Assembly: GCA_028285365.1 (NCBI GenBank)
Contig: JANQPS010000158.1
Span: forward strand, 1 to 43,315
DNA from: Thermoanaerobaculia bacterium
GTDB taxonomy: Bacteria > Acidobacteriota > Thermoanaerobaculia > Multivoradales > Multivoraceae
Direction: 5' to 3'
Length of the DNA: 43,315 nt
In this document: in pieces, positions 34,584-43,315 of the stretch
Position numbering within the stretch: the stretch's first letter is position 1
Layout of the letters: the number at the start of each line of letters is the position of its first letter
Notes under the pieces: model-generated
Seen by the model: the letters and a program-made list of their open reading frames with translations, nothing else
The model's database searches: none
Told to the model about the DNA's origin: nothing
Position numbers and translations under genes: made by a program

Positions 34584-36143
34584 CTACGGATGTTTCCCGC
34601 CGCCGGCGCCGGCAATCAGCTCGGCTCGTCTGATGGCACCGTCGCGACCGAACCGAAGTCCGAAGAACACCTGGTCGCCATTGAGCGGTCGGCTTGGGCG
34701 CCACGCACCGTTGTCGAAAGAACCTTCTTCGACACGAAGGAACTGAGACGTCTCGTCGCGCGTGGACGAGCGAAAGTTCACACTGGCGTCGAAACCGAGA
34801 ACGTAGAACTCGTTCGAGCCGGTCTGCAGCACGAGGGCCCGCCCCGTGCGCTCTCGAGTACCGCTGGCGAACTCCCCACCGTAGCTCTGAGTCACCCTGC
34901 CGAACTGGACGAGCACGTCCCATCCTTCGAAGCTGAGGAGGACGGTAGAGAGGAGATCTTCCTCGACGGCGGCCTGGACTCGTCGCTTGCCCTCGCTCGG
35001 GATCCGACGCAGCTCGAGCAGTGTGGGCGCCAACTGGGCAAAACCCGCGAAGTTCTTGGCGAGCTCGGTGTGCTGCTCCAGGAGGTCGGTCTCACCGTCT
35101 CTCCGATTGAAGCCAAAAGGCGCATAACCCACGGCGTCGTAGTCGCCGAGTGCATAGAAGGAGTAGCGTGCGCCCTCGATTCCGGAGAACGTCTCCGGTA
35201 CGACGAGTGGATTGTCGGGGCGCGTGTAGGACTCGCACACGCTCCTGAAGCCGACCCAGTCCCGAACGTAGATGTCGGGCGCGAGAACGTCGACGTTGGG
35301 TGCGGCCGCCTTCCACAGGTCGAGCATGTTGGAAGTGGGGCCCCCGCTAGGGTATTGCTCTCCTGGCCGCGCCCAGCTCTTGCGCTCCTTGAGCCAGACG
35401 TTGACGAGTGTCGGCAGAGGCCAGATGGCTCTGGCTGTTCGGGCCAAGTCGTCGACGTAGGTTGCCACTGCGTAGGCGGCAAAAGCTTCGTCGGCCTCTC
35501 GTCCGAAGACCTCGCTCCACGTTCCAGCCGACAGCTCCAGCTTCTCGACCAGGCTTTCCGGGACCGGCTCGCTGAACAACCGCTCGGCCTTCTCCGAGTG
35601 ATCGCGCGCGACGAATAGCGACCCCGGCTCGTTCTGGATCTGAAGCATGATCACGGTGTGCTCTGAATCGACGTCTCGGAGGTGGGCGACGAGCGCCGAA
35701 AGCGCATTTCGGTCGGCCTCGAGGTTGGCGTCTTCGTGTGGAGAGAGGACGCGCACCGGCGACCCGGCGGAATCGAGCATGCGCGGAAATCTCTTCGGGT
35801 CGGACTTGATCCAGGCCGGGACGTAGTCCATCGTGCCGTTCTTCCAGGTACCGAACCACAAGAGGACCACCCGAAACCCGTGGCTTCGCGCTCCCGCGAG
35901 CACCGCGTCGACCTGCTCGAAGTCGAAGTGTCCTTCGGTCGGCTCGAGCTCGCTCCAGTAGATGGGGACTTCGAGGGTGTTGGCGTTGAGCTGACGCAAC
36001 TGGTCCCAAGCCGTGCTCAGCATGGCGCCCGAGCCGCTCGAGTTGTGGACCTGGGCGCCGAGCATCAAGAACGGCTCGTCGTCGACCAACAGCTCGAACG
36101 TGTCGCCGCAACGAACCAGGCGAGGTGGAGATCCTTGAGTCAT
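34584..36143 (-). CDS. Beta-galactosidase-like glycosidase (GH42/GH35-like, DUF5597-type)
   Basis: 'LLVDDEPFLMLGAQVHNSSGSGAMLSTAWDQLRQLNANTLEVPIYWSELEPTEGHFDFEQVDAVLAGARSHGFRVVLLWFGTWKNG', 'IMLQIQNEPGSL'. Confidence 0.85.
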   Translation of the reverse strand: MTQGSPPRLVRCGDTFELLVDDEPFLMLGAQVHNSSGSGAMLSTAWDQLRQLNANTLEVPIYWSELEPTEGHFDFEQVDAVLAGARSHGFRVVLLWFGTWKNGTMDYVPAWIKSDPKRFPRMLDSAGSPVRVLSPHEDANLEADRNALSALVAHLRDVDSEHTVIMLQIQNEPGSLFVARDHSEKAERLFSEPVPESLVEKLELSAGTWSEVFGREADEAFAAYAVATYVDDLARTARAIWPLPTLVNVWLKERKSWARPGEQYPSGGPTSNMLDLWKAAAPNVDVLAPDIYVRDWVGFRSVCESYTRPDNPLVVPETFSGIEGARYSFYALGDYDAVGYAPFGFNRRDGETDLLEQHTELAKNFAGFAQLAPTLLELRRIPSEGKRRVQAAVEEDLLSTVLLSFEGWDVLVQFGRVTQSYGGEFASGTRERTGRALVLQTGSNEFYVLGFDASVNFRSSTRDETSQFLRVEEGSFDNGAWRPSRPLNGDQVFFGLRFGRDGAIRRAELIAGAGGGKHP

Positions 36144-36418
36144 GACGGAGAGCTCTCCCTGATCGAGCGGACGTGATGTGACGAGGTGGGAAGTGACGGG
36201 CGAAAGACGTGTGCGAGTCTCGCGACTCTGAGCCTGGGGCGGCTACTGGCCGCGTCGCCGCCCAGCTTTCCGAGACCGGGTCGGATCGTCAAGTGGCTCG
36301 TCAGGCGAGGAGCTCCGGTCGCCTCAGGTGTGGTCTCGACGAGCCCGCTTTTGCAGTCGTGTGCGTGGTGACGCTACGATGGTGGGATCTCAGTCATTCC
36401 AGCTCGGAGGGTTCGGCC

Positions 36419-37522
36419 ATGAAACGCAGTGCGTACCTCGTGTTGACCTCGTTCTGTTCGGTGCTGATTCTCGTTGCTGCTGCGGCTTCGGCCCAGCGGC
36501 CGGAGATCAAGCGCATGCCCAACGGCAAGCCTGATCTGAGTGGCACTTACGACGCTGCCACGCTGACGCCGCTGCAGCGGCCGGTCGAGCTCGGCAACAA
36601 GGCTTTTCTCACCGTCGAGGAGGCCAACCGGCTGGCGGACGAAGAGATCGCCTTTCGGGAGAATGCGCTCAAGCGTTCGGATGGCGATCGCGAAGCGCCC
36701 CCAGAAGGTGGAGCGGCGGCCGTCGGTTTCGAAGAAGATCCGGCCGCGGGCGAGCGCCTCGGTGCCGGAAACGTCGGTGGCTACAACTGGTTCTGGGTAG
36801 ACCGGGGGTCGGACGCCTTTGCGATCGATGGAAAGTTCCCGACTTCGATCGTCACGCAACCGGAGAACGGACGCATTCCTGCTCTGACCGAAGAAGCCAT
36901 GGCGGGTCTCCGAGCGCGGCGCGCACTCTTCCGTCCGAACGACGGGTCGGCCTGGTGGTTGGAGCTCGACGGACCGGGTCCTTACGACGGCCCCGAGTCC
37001 CTGCCGACGAGCGAACGCTGCCTGCTCGGATTCACCGGCGCGGCTCCCACGTTTCCCAGTCTCTACAACAACTTCAAGCGCATCGTGCAGACCGACACTC
37101 ACGTGATGATCCTGATCGAGATGAATCACGACGCACGTGTCGTGCGACTCGATTCCGAGCATGCACCTGCGCACGAGCGGCGTTGGCTGGGCGACTCGAT
37201 CGGTTGGTGGGAAGGCGACACGCTGGTCGTCGATACCACCAACTTCCGTCACGACTCCTCTATGCGCGGCGGCACCGAGACCCTCCACGTGGTCGAGCGC
37301 TTCACGCCGATGATCGGGGGCGACGTGCTCTACAGCTTCACGATCGAAGACCCGGCCTATTGGACCGAGCCCTGGGGCGGTGAGTACATCTGGCGGGGTA
37401 GCGACGAGAAGGTCTACGAGTACGCCTGTCACGAAGGCAACTACTCGATGGGCGGGACGTTGCGGGGCGCACGACTCCTCGAGTCGGAGGCGCTCGCGGC
37501 CGCGAGCAGTAGCGGCCAGTAG
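36419..37522 (+). CDS. Secreted protein of unknown function ('PDLSG...WWEGDTLVVDTTNF' family)
   Basis: Signal peptide MKRSAYLVLTSFCSVLILVAAAASA; 'MPNGKPDLSGTYDAATLTPLQRP', 'DSIGWWEGDTLVVDTTNF'. Confidence 0.8.
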   Translation: MKRSAYLVLTSFCSVLILVAAAASAQRPEIKRMPNGKPDLSGTYDAATLTPLQRPVELGNKAFLTVEEANRLADEEIAFRENALKRSDGDREAPPEGGAAAVGFEEDPAAGERLGAGNVGGYNWFWVDRGSDAFAIDGKFPTSIVTQPENGRIPALTEEAMAGLRARRALFRPNDGSAWWLELDGPGPYDGPESLPTSERCLLGFTGAAPTFPSLYNNFKRIVQTDTHVMILIEMNHDARVVRLDSEHAPAHERRWLGDSIGWWEGDTLVVDTTNFRHDSSMRGGTETLHVVERFTPMIGGDVLYSFTIEDPAYWTEPWGGEYIWRGSDEKVYEYACHEGNYSMGGTLRGARLLESEALAAASSSGQ

Positions 37523-37629
37523 GCGGTTCCGTCGGTCGCCGACGCGGCTGAGCTAGCGAGCGCGGCCGAGGGTGACCTGCGCCTGTGCTCGTCACGGTCG
37601 CTGTTGAAGTGGCTGGCAACGGTGCGAGA

Positions 37630-40131
37630 ATGGGCGCCATCAAGAGGAGAGAATTCGTGAAGCGACTCACTTGCCGTCTACCGTTGCTGTTTGCGCCCGT
37701 GTGCGCCGTCATGCTGTCGACTCCGGTCTCGGGCCAGGACCCCAAGATCATTCAGCCCGGTGCCCCTGGCGAGCCGAGTCGCGAGATCTCCGCGGACGCG
37801 GCGTCTGACCTGGCCGGCATCCTCTACACGGACGCTGACGTCAAGTTCATGCAGGGGATGATCGCGCATCACGCACAGGCGATCGTCATGACCGATCTCC
37901 TGGAGACTCGCAGCGAGAACGAGGAAATGCGCGCTCTCGCTGGTCGCATCGAGCTCTCGCAAGCCGACGAGATCCAGATGATGGAGGAGTGGCTGCGTGA
38001 CAACGGACAGGAGGTGCCCGAGCGCGGCGCCGGTCACGGCCACCACGGTCATGGCGAGCACCTCATGCCAGGCATGCTGACGCCCGAGCAGATGGATCAG
38101 CTCGCTGCGGCCGACAAAGGAGAGTTCGACAAGCTGTTCCTCGAGCTGATGATTGCCCATCATCAGGGTGCGCTGATCATGGTCGAAGATCTCATGGAGC
38201 AGCCTGGAGCTGCTCAAGAGTCGACGATGTTCGGATTCACGGCCGACATCGTGGCCGATCAGAGTGCCGAGATCGACCGCATGGCCAACATGTTGGCCCG
38301 GTTCTCGAGTGATCCCCGCGTCAATCTCGCCGCTGGTTTCAGAGACGCCGGTGTCGCACTGGCGAACCTCGAGCTCGTGGCCGAGTTGTCGAAGCCAGTT
38401 GGTTTCTTCTCCCCTGACGCTCCTGAAGGAGTTGCGATTCCGCCGGAAGAGGAGGAAGACTCGGACGAAGACGACGAGGAAGGTGAGAGCGACGAGGGAG
38501 ACAGTGGAGACGACGCTGAAGGAGCCGACGACAAGCCGGCCCGTCGCCCCGGCGCCGGACTCCTCAACTTCGCCAACTCGGACATGGCGTTTGCCGGAGA
38601 CATCCTCTTCGAAGGCAACTTTCACGGCTTCAACACCTACAACGTAGAAGATCCGAAGACGCCTCGGCTCGTGGGCTCGGTCGTCTGTCCCGGAGGTCAG
38701 GGTGACGTGTCGGTCGTCGGAGATCTGCTCATCATGTCGGTGGAGCAGACTCGTGGTCGTCTCGACTGTGGCCTTCAGGGAGTGGCTGAGCCCGTCAGCG
38801 CGGAGCGATTCCGTGGCGTGCGCATCTTCGACATCAGTGATCTCGGCGTGCCGCAGCAGGTAGCGGCGGTCCAGACGTGCCGTGGATCGCACACCCATAC
38901 GGTGGTCACGGATCCTGACGACGAAGGCAACGTCTACGTGTATGGATCTGGTACCAGCTCGGTGCGCTCGGGTGACGAGTTGGAGGGCTGCTCCGACGCG
39001 CCTCCTGGTGAAGACGAGAACACGGCACTCTTCAGCATCGACGTCATCCGGATTCCGATGGATCGGCCTCAGGAGGCCAAGATCGTCAACCGCCCTCGCA
39101 TCTTCGCCGACCCCGAGACCGGCGCCATTGCCGGTCTGTGGAAAGGCGGCCGCCATGGAGTGGGCACTCAGAAGACTGCGGTCACCAATCAGTGTCACGA
39201 CATCACCATCTATCCAGAGCTGGGGCTGGCAGCAGGTGCATGCTCGGGTAACGGGATCCTGCTCAACATCTCGGATCCGGTGAACCCGGTACGCCTGGAC
39301 CAGGTCGTCGACGACGGATTTGCGTACTGGCACTCGGCGACCTTCAACAACGACGGTACGAAGGTCTTGTTCACCGACGAGTGGGGAGGCGGCATGCGTC
39401 CCCGGTGTCGCGCATCCGACCCCAAGCGATGGGGAGCCAACGCCATCTTCGACGTCGTGGATCGCAAGCTGGAGTTTCGTGGCTACTTCAAGCTCCCGGC
39501 ACCCCAGACCGAGAACGAGAACTGTGTTGCGCACAACGGCTCGCTGATACCGGTCCCCGGGCGCGACATCATGGTTCAAGCCTGGTACCAGGGCGGGATC
39601 TCGGTGTTCGACTTCACCGACTCGGCCAACCCGCAGGAGATCGCCTACTTCGACCGGGGTCCGATCAACCCCGAGAAGCTCATCATGGGGGGCCACTGGT
39701 CGGCCTACTGGTACAGAGGTCACATCTACGGCACCGAGATCGCTCGCGGTCTCGATGTCCTCAAGCTCACGGAGAGCGAGTACCTCACCCAGAACGAGAT
39801 CGATGCCGCCGCTCTGGTCGAACCGGAAGTGTTCAACCCACAACAGCAGCGCCGCATCGACTATCCCGCGGAACCGATGATCGCGCGCGCCTATCAAGAT
39901 CAGCTGCGACGGTCGAGTACTCTTCCTGACGATCTGTCAGCTGCTCTGTCCAAGGCGCTCGACGCCGCCCAGCGATCGATCGATCGGGAGAGGTCCGATG
40001 ACTCCGTGGCGGCTCAGCTGTCTGATCTTGCGGGAAGTCTCGGAGAGCTCGAAGGCGAGTCCCGGGCCGATCGAGACCGGCTCACGGCGATGAGTGCGAC
40101 GCTGGAAGAGTTGGCTGAGCGCCTGCGCTGA
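37630..40131 (+). CDS. Secreted DUF305 - acidic linker - LVIVD-repeat beta-propeller fusion protein
   Basis: DUF305-like 'DVKFMQGMIAHHAQAIVMTDLL...LFLELMIAHHQGALIMVEDLM'; acidic linker 'PPEEEEDSDEDDEEGESDEGDSGDDAEGADD'; LVIVD-like repeats e.g. 'GISVFDFTDSANPQEIAYFDRGP'. Confidence 0.82.
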   Translation: MGAIKRREFVKRLTCRLPLLFAPVCAVMLSTPVSGQDPKIIQPGAPGEPSREISADAASDLAGILYTDADVKFMQGMIAHHAQAIVMTDLLETRSENEEMRALAGRIELSQADEIQMMEEWLRDNGQEVPERGAGHGHHGHGEHLMPGMLTPEQMDQLAAADKGEFDKLFLELMIAHHQGALIMVEDLMEQPGAAQESTMFGFTADIVADQSAEIDRMANMLARFSSDPRVNLAAGFRDAGVALANLELVAELSKPVGFFSPDAPEGVAIPPEEEEDSDEDDEEGESDEGDSGDDAEGADDKPARRPGAGLLNFANSDMAFAGDILFEGNFHGFNTYNVEDPKTPRLVGSVVCPGGQGDVSVVGDLLIMSVEQTRGRLDCGLQGVAEPVSAERFRGVRIFDISDLGVPQQVAAVQTCRGSHTHTVVTDPDDEGNVYVYGSGTSSVRSGDELEGCSDAPPGEDENTALFSIDVIRIPMDRPQEAKIVNRPRIFADPETGAIAGLWKGGRHGVGTQKTAVTNQCHDITIYPELGLAAGACSGNGILLNISDPVNPVRLDQVVDDGFAYWHSATFNNDGTKVLFTDEWGGGMRPRCRASDPKRWGANAIFDVVDRKLEFRGYFKLPAPQTENENCVAHNGSLIPVPGRDIMVQAWYQGGISVFDFTDSANPQEIAYFDRGPINPEKLIMGGHWSAYWYRGHIYGTEIARGLDVLKLTESEYLTQNEIDAAALVEPEVFNPQQQRRIDYPAEPMIARAYQDQLRRSSTLPDDLSAALSKALDAAQRSIDRERSDDSVAAQLSDLAGSLGELEGESRADRDRLTAMSATLEELAERLR

Positions 40132-40182
40132 TCTCTCGGTCGTTCGGGTGCTCTTGTGGGTGGGGTTCGAGCGGCTAGCCTT

Positions 40183-40200
40183 TAGTTGACCAGTCATCTA
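40183..40200 (+). promoter_or_regulatory. Putative MarR operator upstream of marR gene
   Basis: tagttgaccagtcatcta; matches reverse complement of 40721-40738 at 16/18 positions; overlaps candidate -35 TTGACC (40186-40191), with -10-like TAGTCT at 40208-40213. Confidence 0.6.
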
Positions 40201-40221
40201 ATTGTGGTAGTCTAGAGCGCC

Positions 40222-40671
40222 GTGGCTCGACGCTCCAGCACTCCGCTCTCGGCTGAGTTTCACTCTCTAGGCCAGGAGACCGCGATCACCTTGCTGCGCG
40301 CAGCAGACTCGGTGAGGCGTCACTTCACGGCCGTGCTCGAGCCGTTCGGCGTCACGCTACAGCAGTACAACGTCTTGCGCATCCTTCGGGGTGCCGGCCC
40401 GGATGGCTTGCCCACGCTCACGATCTCCGAGCGCATGATGGAGAAGACTCCAGGAGTCACCCGTCTGCTCGATAGGCTGGAAAAGCGCGGCTGGGTCGCG
40501 CGTGAACGTGACTCCGAGGACCGTAGGCGGGTATGGGTGAAGATCACCCGCGATGGCCTGGAGCTCCTGCGGCAGCTCGATGAACCGATCGATCGCGCAG
40601 ACGAGGAGTGCGTGGAGTCGTTGAGCGATCGAGAGCAGGCGCAAGTGGTGAGAGCCCTGCGCAAGCTCTGA
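40222..40671 (+). CDS. MarR family transcriptional regulator (GTG start)
   Basis: 'VTLQQYNVLRILRGAGPDGLPTLTISERMMEKTPGVTRLLDRLEKRGWVARERDSEDRRRVWVKITRDGLELL'. Confidence 0.93.
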   Translation: MARRSSTPLSAEFHSLGQETAITLLRAADSVRRHFTAVLEPFGVTLQQYNVLRILRGAGPDGLPTLTISERMMEKTPGVTRLLDRLEKRGWVARERDSEDRRRVWVKITRDGLELLRQLDEPIDRADEECVESLSDREQAQVVRALRKL

Positions 40672-40720
40672 GGCCAAGATTGTGTCTTGGAGATGAAACC
40701 GCGGCGCGAGGTGCGGCATA

Positions 40721-40753
40721 TACATGACTAGTCAACTATTAACCAGTCATCTG
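40721..40753 (+). promoter_or_regulatory. Two overlapping putative MarR operators upstream of VOC gene
   Basis: tacatgactagtcaacta (40721-40738, contains perfect palindrome TGACTAGTCA) and ctattaaccagtcatctg (40736-40753, 13/18 to the marR site). Confidence 0.6.
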
Positions 40754-40772
40754 AAGTGAAAAGACTCTTGTC

Positions 40773-40832
40773 ATGAAAACCTCTCTCAACTTCCATCGGG
40801 ACGTTCGCCGCGTTGCGACGGAGGCCGCGTGA
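40773..40832 (+). CDS. Possible 19-aa leader ORF translationally coupled to VOC gene
   Basis: ATG 40773: MKTSLNFHRDVRRVATEAA*, TGA overlaps the VOC ATG (TGATG). Confidence 0.35.
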   Translation: MKTSLNFHRDVRRVATEAA

Positions 40833-41293
40833 TGGCTGCCTCAGAGATCCTGGCGGACTCGGTTGACCGAGTGCGACTCGGGCATGTCCACCTGGAGGTG
40901 CGTGACCTCGAGAGGTCCGTACGCCACTATCGCGACCTGTTGGGTCTCGAGGTCACCGAGCGAACGGGACGGTTTGCCTTCCTCTCGTTTGGTCGACACC
41001 ACCATGACGTGGCACTCCAGCAGGTTTCCGGCGACCGGTTGGGGCGTGATGGCGAGAGCCGACCGGGTCTCTACCACGTGGCGTTCGAGGTGTCTTCGCT
41101 TCAAGAGCTCGAACGGGTGGTCGACCATTTGAGGAGTCAGGGACAGCCGCATGAGCTGATCGACCACGGCATCAGCTTGGCTCTCTACACTCGGGATCCC
41201 GACGGTCACGGCGTCGAGGTTTACGTCGATCGTCGTCAGGAACCGAGTGGACGCGACGTGTGGAACGGCGTCAGCCACGGAGCGGCTCTTTGA
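40832..41293 (+). CDS. VOC superfamily (glyoxalase / extradiol dioxygenase-like) protein
   Basis: 'LGHVHLEVRDLERSVRHYRDLLGLEV...LYHVAFEVSS...LYTRDPDGHGVEVYVD' with H, H, E ligand pattern; alternative GTG start 40829. Confidence 0.9.
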   Translation: MAASEILADSVDRVRLGHVHLEVRDLERSVRHYRDLLGLEVTERTGRFAFLSFGRHHHDVALQQVSGDRLGRDGESRPGLYHVAFEVSSLQELERVVDHLRSQGQPHELIDHGISLALYTRDPDGHGVEVYVDRRQEPSGRDVWNGVSHGAAL

Positions 41294-41314
41294 CCGCGGC
41301 TCTTTGGGACGACG

Positions 41315-41344
41315 CAGCGGGGACGGTTGGTCCGTCCTCCGCTG
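41315..41344. terminator. Strong stem-loop between convergent VOC and ADOP genes
   Basis: CAGCGG-GGACGG / loop TTGGT / CCGTCC-T-CCGCTG: 12-bp stem with one bulged base. Confidence 0.55.
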
Positions 41345-41371
41345 TGTCTACCGAGTTACCGTCCAGATTAG

Positions 41372-43315
41372 TCAACCTTCGCGGAGGCTCTCTGACGTCT
41401 CGGCCCGGGTGGCCCGCAAGGCAGGAGCGAGGCTCGACAAAACTCCGACGGCGAGCAGCACCAGGCAGGCGCCGGCAGCGACCACCGGGTCAAACGGAGA
41501 TGTCTCATGGAGCAAGGCGCGTAGCGACGACACCAGCGCCAAAGCGAGCCCAAGGCCGATCAACAGGCCGATCGCCACCAAACGCAGGCCGCTGCCGACC
41601 ACGATGCCAGCGATCTGGTGTCTTTGGGCGCCAAGCGCCATTCGCAGTCCGAGTTCCTTCTCGCGGCGGCTCACCGAGTAGGCCACGAGTCCGTACGTCC
41701 CGAGTGAAGCGAGGATGACGGCGACGACGGCGAAAGCGATGAGAAGCGCCATGCTGAGCAACGGTCGCGCCATTGCCTCTCGGCGCTGTTCGTCGAGGCT
41801 CGCAAATCGCGGCGCTGCCAGGAGCGGGTCGATCTCTGCGACAAGATCTCGAATCTGAGGGGCGAGAAACTGTGCCGGGATCGAGCCACGCACGGCAACG
41901 GTCATGTTCGGCCATCGAATGATGGCCTGGGACAAATACACCATGGGAAGTGCGGCTTCACCCAGCTCGACGTCTGATGCATCTCCGACGACTCCGACGA
42001 CTTCGAACACCGGTCCCGAGGGTCTGTTCCAACGCATCTGCTGACCCACAGCATCGTCCTGCGGCCAGAGGAGCGAAGCCAGACTCCGGCTCACGACGAC
42101 TTCCAGCTTGGGCAGATCACCAAGTCCCCGGCCCCGGAGAAGAGGGATGCCGAGAGTGTCGAAGTAGCCGGGAGTCGCAGCCCGCCACTGAACCTGTGGA
42201 AAGTTCTCGAGCTCCGTCTCACTCTGGTCGGCAACGTTGTTGGTGGGGCGAGGGCCCCGGAAGTGGCTGATGTTCACTCCCCCGGCTCGCTCGACCCCGG
42301 GAAGGGCCTCGACGCCGGCAACCAGCTCCTTGAAGAACTCGTGGACGGCTTCCGAGTTCTCGGCATAACGCTCGGATGGCAGGTCGATCTGGGCGAGAAG
42401 GACGTCCTTCGAACCGAATCCCGTTTCGAACGAGCTGAGCCGATCGAAGCTCCTGAGGAGCAGTCCCGCACCGAGAACCAGGATGGCCGCGAGCGCGATC
42501 TCGGAAACCACCAGCAGGGTGCGTACCCGTGTGGTGCCGCGGTCGTTGGACGTCGCTCTCATCTGCAGCGACTGAGTGGACGTTCGGGACAAACGGAAGG
42601 CGGGAGCCAGTGCCGCAGCGACCGTCGCGACCGAGGCTACGAGAAACAGGAAGAGCGCAAGGCCGGCGTCGACGGTCATCTGGTCGATGCGTGGAAGAGC
42701 TAGATCCAGTCTCCGAACGACGGGTACCGCCCAGAGCGCCACGAGAAGGGCGCCGCCTGCTCCCATGAGGCCGATGATCAGGGCTTCGGTCGCGAGCTGT
42801 GCGTGAAGACGACCGCGCGTCGCCCCCAGCGCCAATCGAACGCGCAGCTCGCGAAGCCGATCCGTGCTGCGCGCGAGAATCAGATTGGAGACGTTGACGA
42901 ACGCGAGTAGGACCAGGACGGCTACCGCTCCCAGGAGCACCCAGTTGGTCGCCCGTCCAGTGTCGCCTAGCAGGTACTCCTCGATAGGCCGGAGCTGAAC
43001 CCCCCAGCCTTCGTTCGACACCGGGTACTCTTCGCCGAGCTGGCGAGCGATGTTGGTGAGCTCGGCACGTGCCGCCTCGAGCGTGACACCGTCCGCCAGC
43101 CGTGCGAAGGCATCGATGCGGCGGTCTGCGCGCGGATACAGCTGATTGATCCGATGAGGAAGATAGATGTCGGCGGTGAGTCGAGGAATGCGCAGCTCCG
43201 GTGCGAGGACACCGAGGATCGTCCAGGCTTCGCCGTCGAGATCGACGACCCGGCCGACGATGTCCTCGTCGGCCTGGAACTGGTTCTTCCAGAGCCGATC
43301 GGAGATCACCGCGAG
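41372..43315 (-). CDS. ABC transporter permease, FtsX/MacB-like ADOP type (N-terminus beyond window edge)
   Basis: 'ISDRLWKNQFQADEDIVGRVVDLDGEAWTILGVLAPELRIP', 'NVSNLILARSTDRLRELRVRLALGATRGRLHAQLATEALIIGLMGAGGALLVA', C-terminal second FtsX copy 'SVSRREKELGLRMALGAQRHQIAGIVVGSGLRLVAIGLLIG'. Confidence 0.9.
   Translation of the reverse strand, partial: LAVISDRLWKNQFQADEDIVGRVVDLDGEAWTILGVLAPELRIPRLTADIYLPHRINQLYPRADRRIDAFARLADGVTLEAARAELTNIARQLGEEYPVSNEGWGVQLRPIEEYLLGDTGRATNWVLLGAVAVLVLLAFVNVSNLILARSTDRLRELRVRLALGATRGRLHAQLATEALIIGLMGAGGALLVALWAVPVVRRLDLALPRIDQMTVDAGLALFLFLVASVATVAAALAPAFRLSRTSTQSLQMRATSNDRGTTRVRTLLVVSEIALAAILVLGAGLLLRSFDRLSSFETGFGSKDVLLAQIDLPSERYAENSEAVHEFFKELVAGVEALPGVERAGGVNISHFRGPRPTNNVADQSETELENFPQVQWRAATPGYFDTLGIPLLRGRGLGDLPKLEVVVSRSLASLLWPQDDAVGQQMRWNRPSGPVFEVVGVVGDASDVELGEAALPMVYLSQAIIRWPNMTVAVRGSIPAQFLAPQIRDLVAEIDPLLAAPRFASLDEQRREAMARPLLSMALLIAFAVVAVILASLGTYGLVAYSVSRREKELGLRMALGAQRHQIAGIVVGSGLRLVAIGLLIGLGLALALVSSLRALLHETSPFDPVVAAGACLVLLAVGVLSSLAPALRATRAETSESLREG

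Noticed and set aside
37678-39897. 739-aa antisense ORF opposite the DUF305-LVIVD gene
   Set aside because: Complementary-frame ORF typical of high-GC coding DNA; no recognisable motifs, while the sense frame has clear domains.
1-43315. Mobile elements, CRISPR arrays, rRNA or defence islands
   Set aside because: No transposase, integrase, phage, Cas, toxin-antitoxin or restriction genes recognised; no regularly spaced repeat array other than the short tandem repeats listed.

Overview
High-GC bacterial chromosomal window, densely packed with about 33 protein-coding genes. I found no rRNA, no convincing tRNA, no CRISPR array and no transposase or integrase. The lineage is uncertain: the ADOP-type permease at the right edge, the 'FDDGVESGDLWAW' secreted beta-helix protein and several secreted families suggest Acidobacteriota or a similar group, but this is inference only. 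Left end (1-5.7 kb): a candidate sterol/steroid-modification locus with a truncated sterol C-24-methyltransferase-like gene, two divergent KshA/DAF-36-type Rieske oxygenases, an MBL-fold protein, and an unusual cytochrome P450 fused to two cyclic-nucleotide-binding domains. This P450 lacks the usual I-helix acid/alcohol pair. I consider it the best candidate for an undescribed system: a putatively second-messenger-controlled P450 in a sterol context. Middle: beta-helix protein, acyl-CoA ligase, CBS protein, GH29 fucosidase, DUF3297, M19 dipeptidase, and a complete livHMGF/acyl-CoA synthetase/livK transport-activation cluster. These are followed by secreted hydrolases and a PadR/HAAS/DUF4097-like operon. 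Right end: sulfotransferase/metallophosphoesterase pair, glutathionyl-hydroquinone reductase-like GST, CoA-transferase/HMG-CoA-lyase-like pair, a second (canonical) P450, methyltransferase, GH42-like glycosidase, a DUF305-LVIVD fusion, a MarR/VOC pair with recognisable repeated operators, and a truncated ADOP permease. Several small-scale DNA signals (tandem repeats, dyads, possible leaderless promoters, a 19-aa coupled leader ORF) are reported separately. All family calls are from motif recognition by eye; no database search was run.
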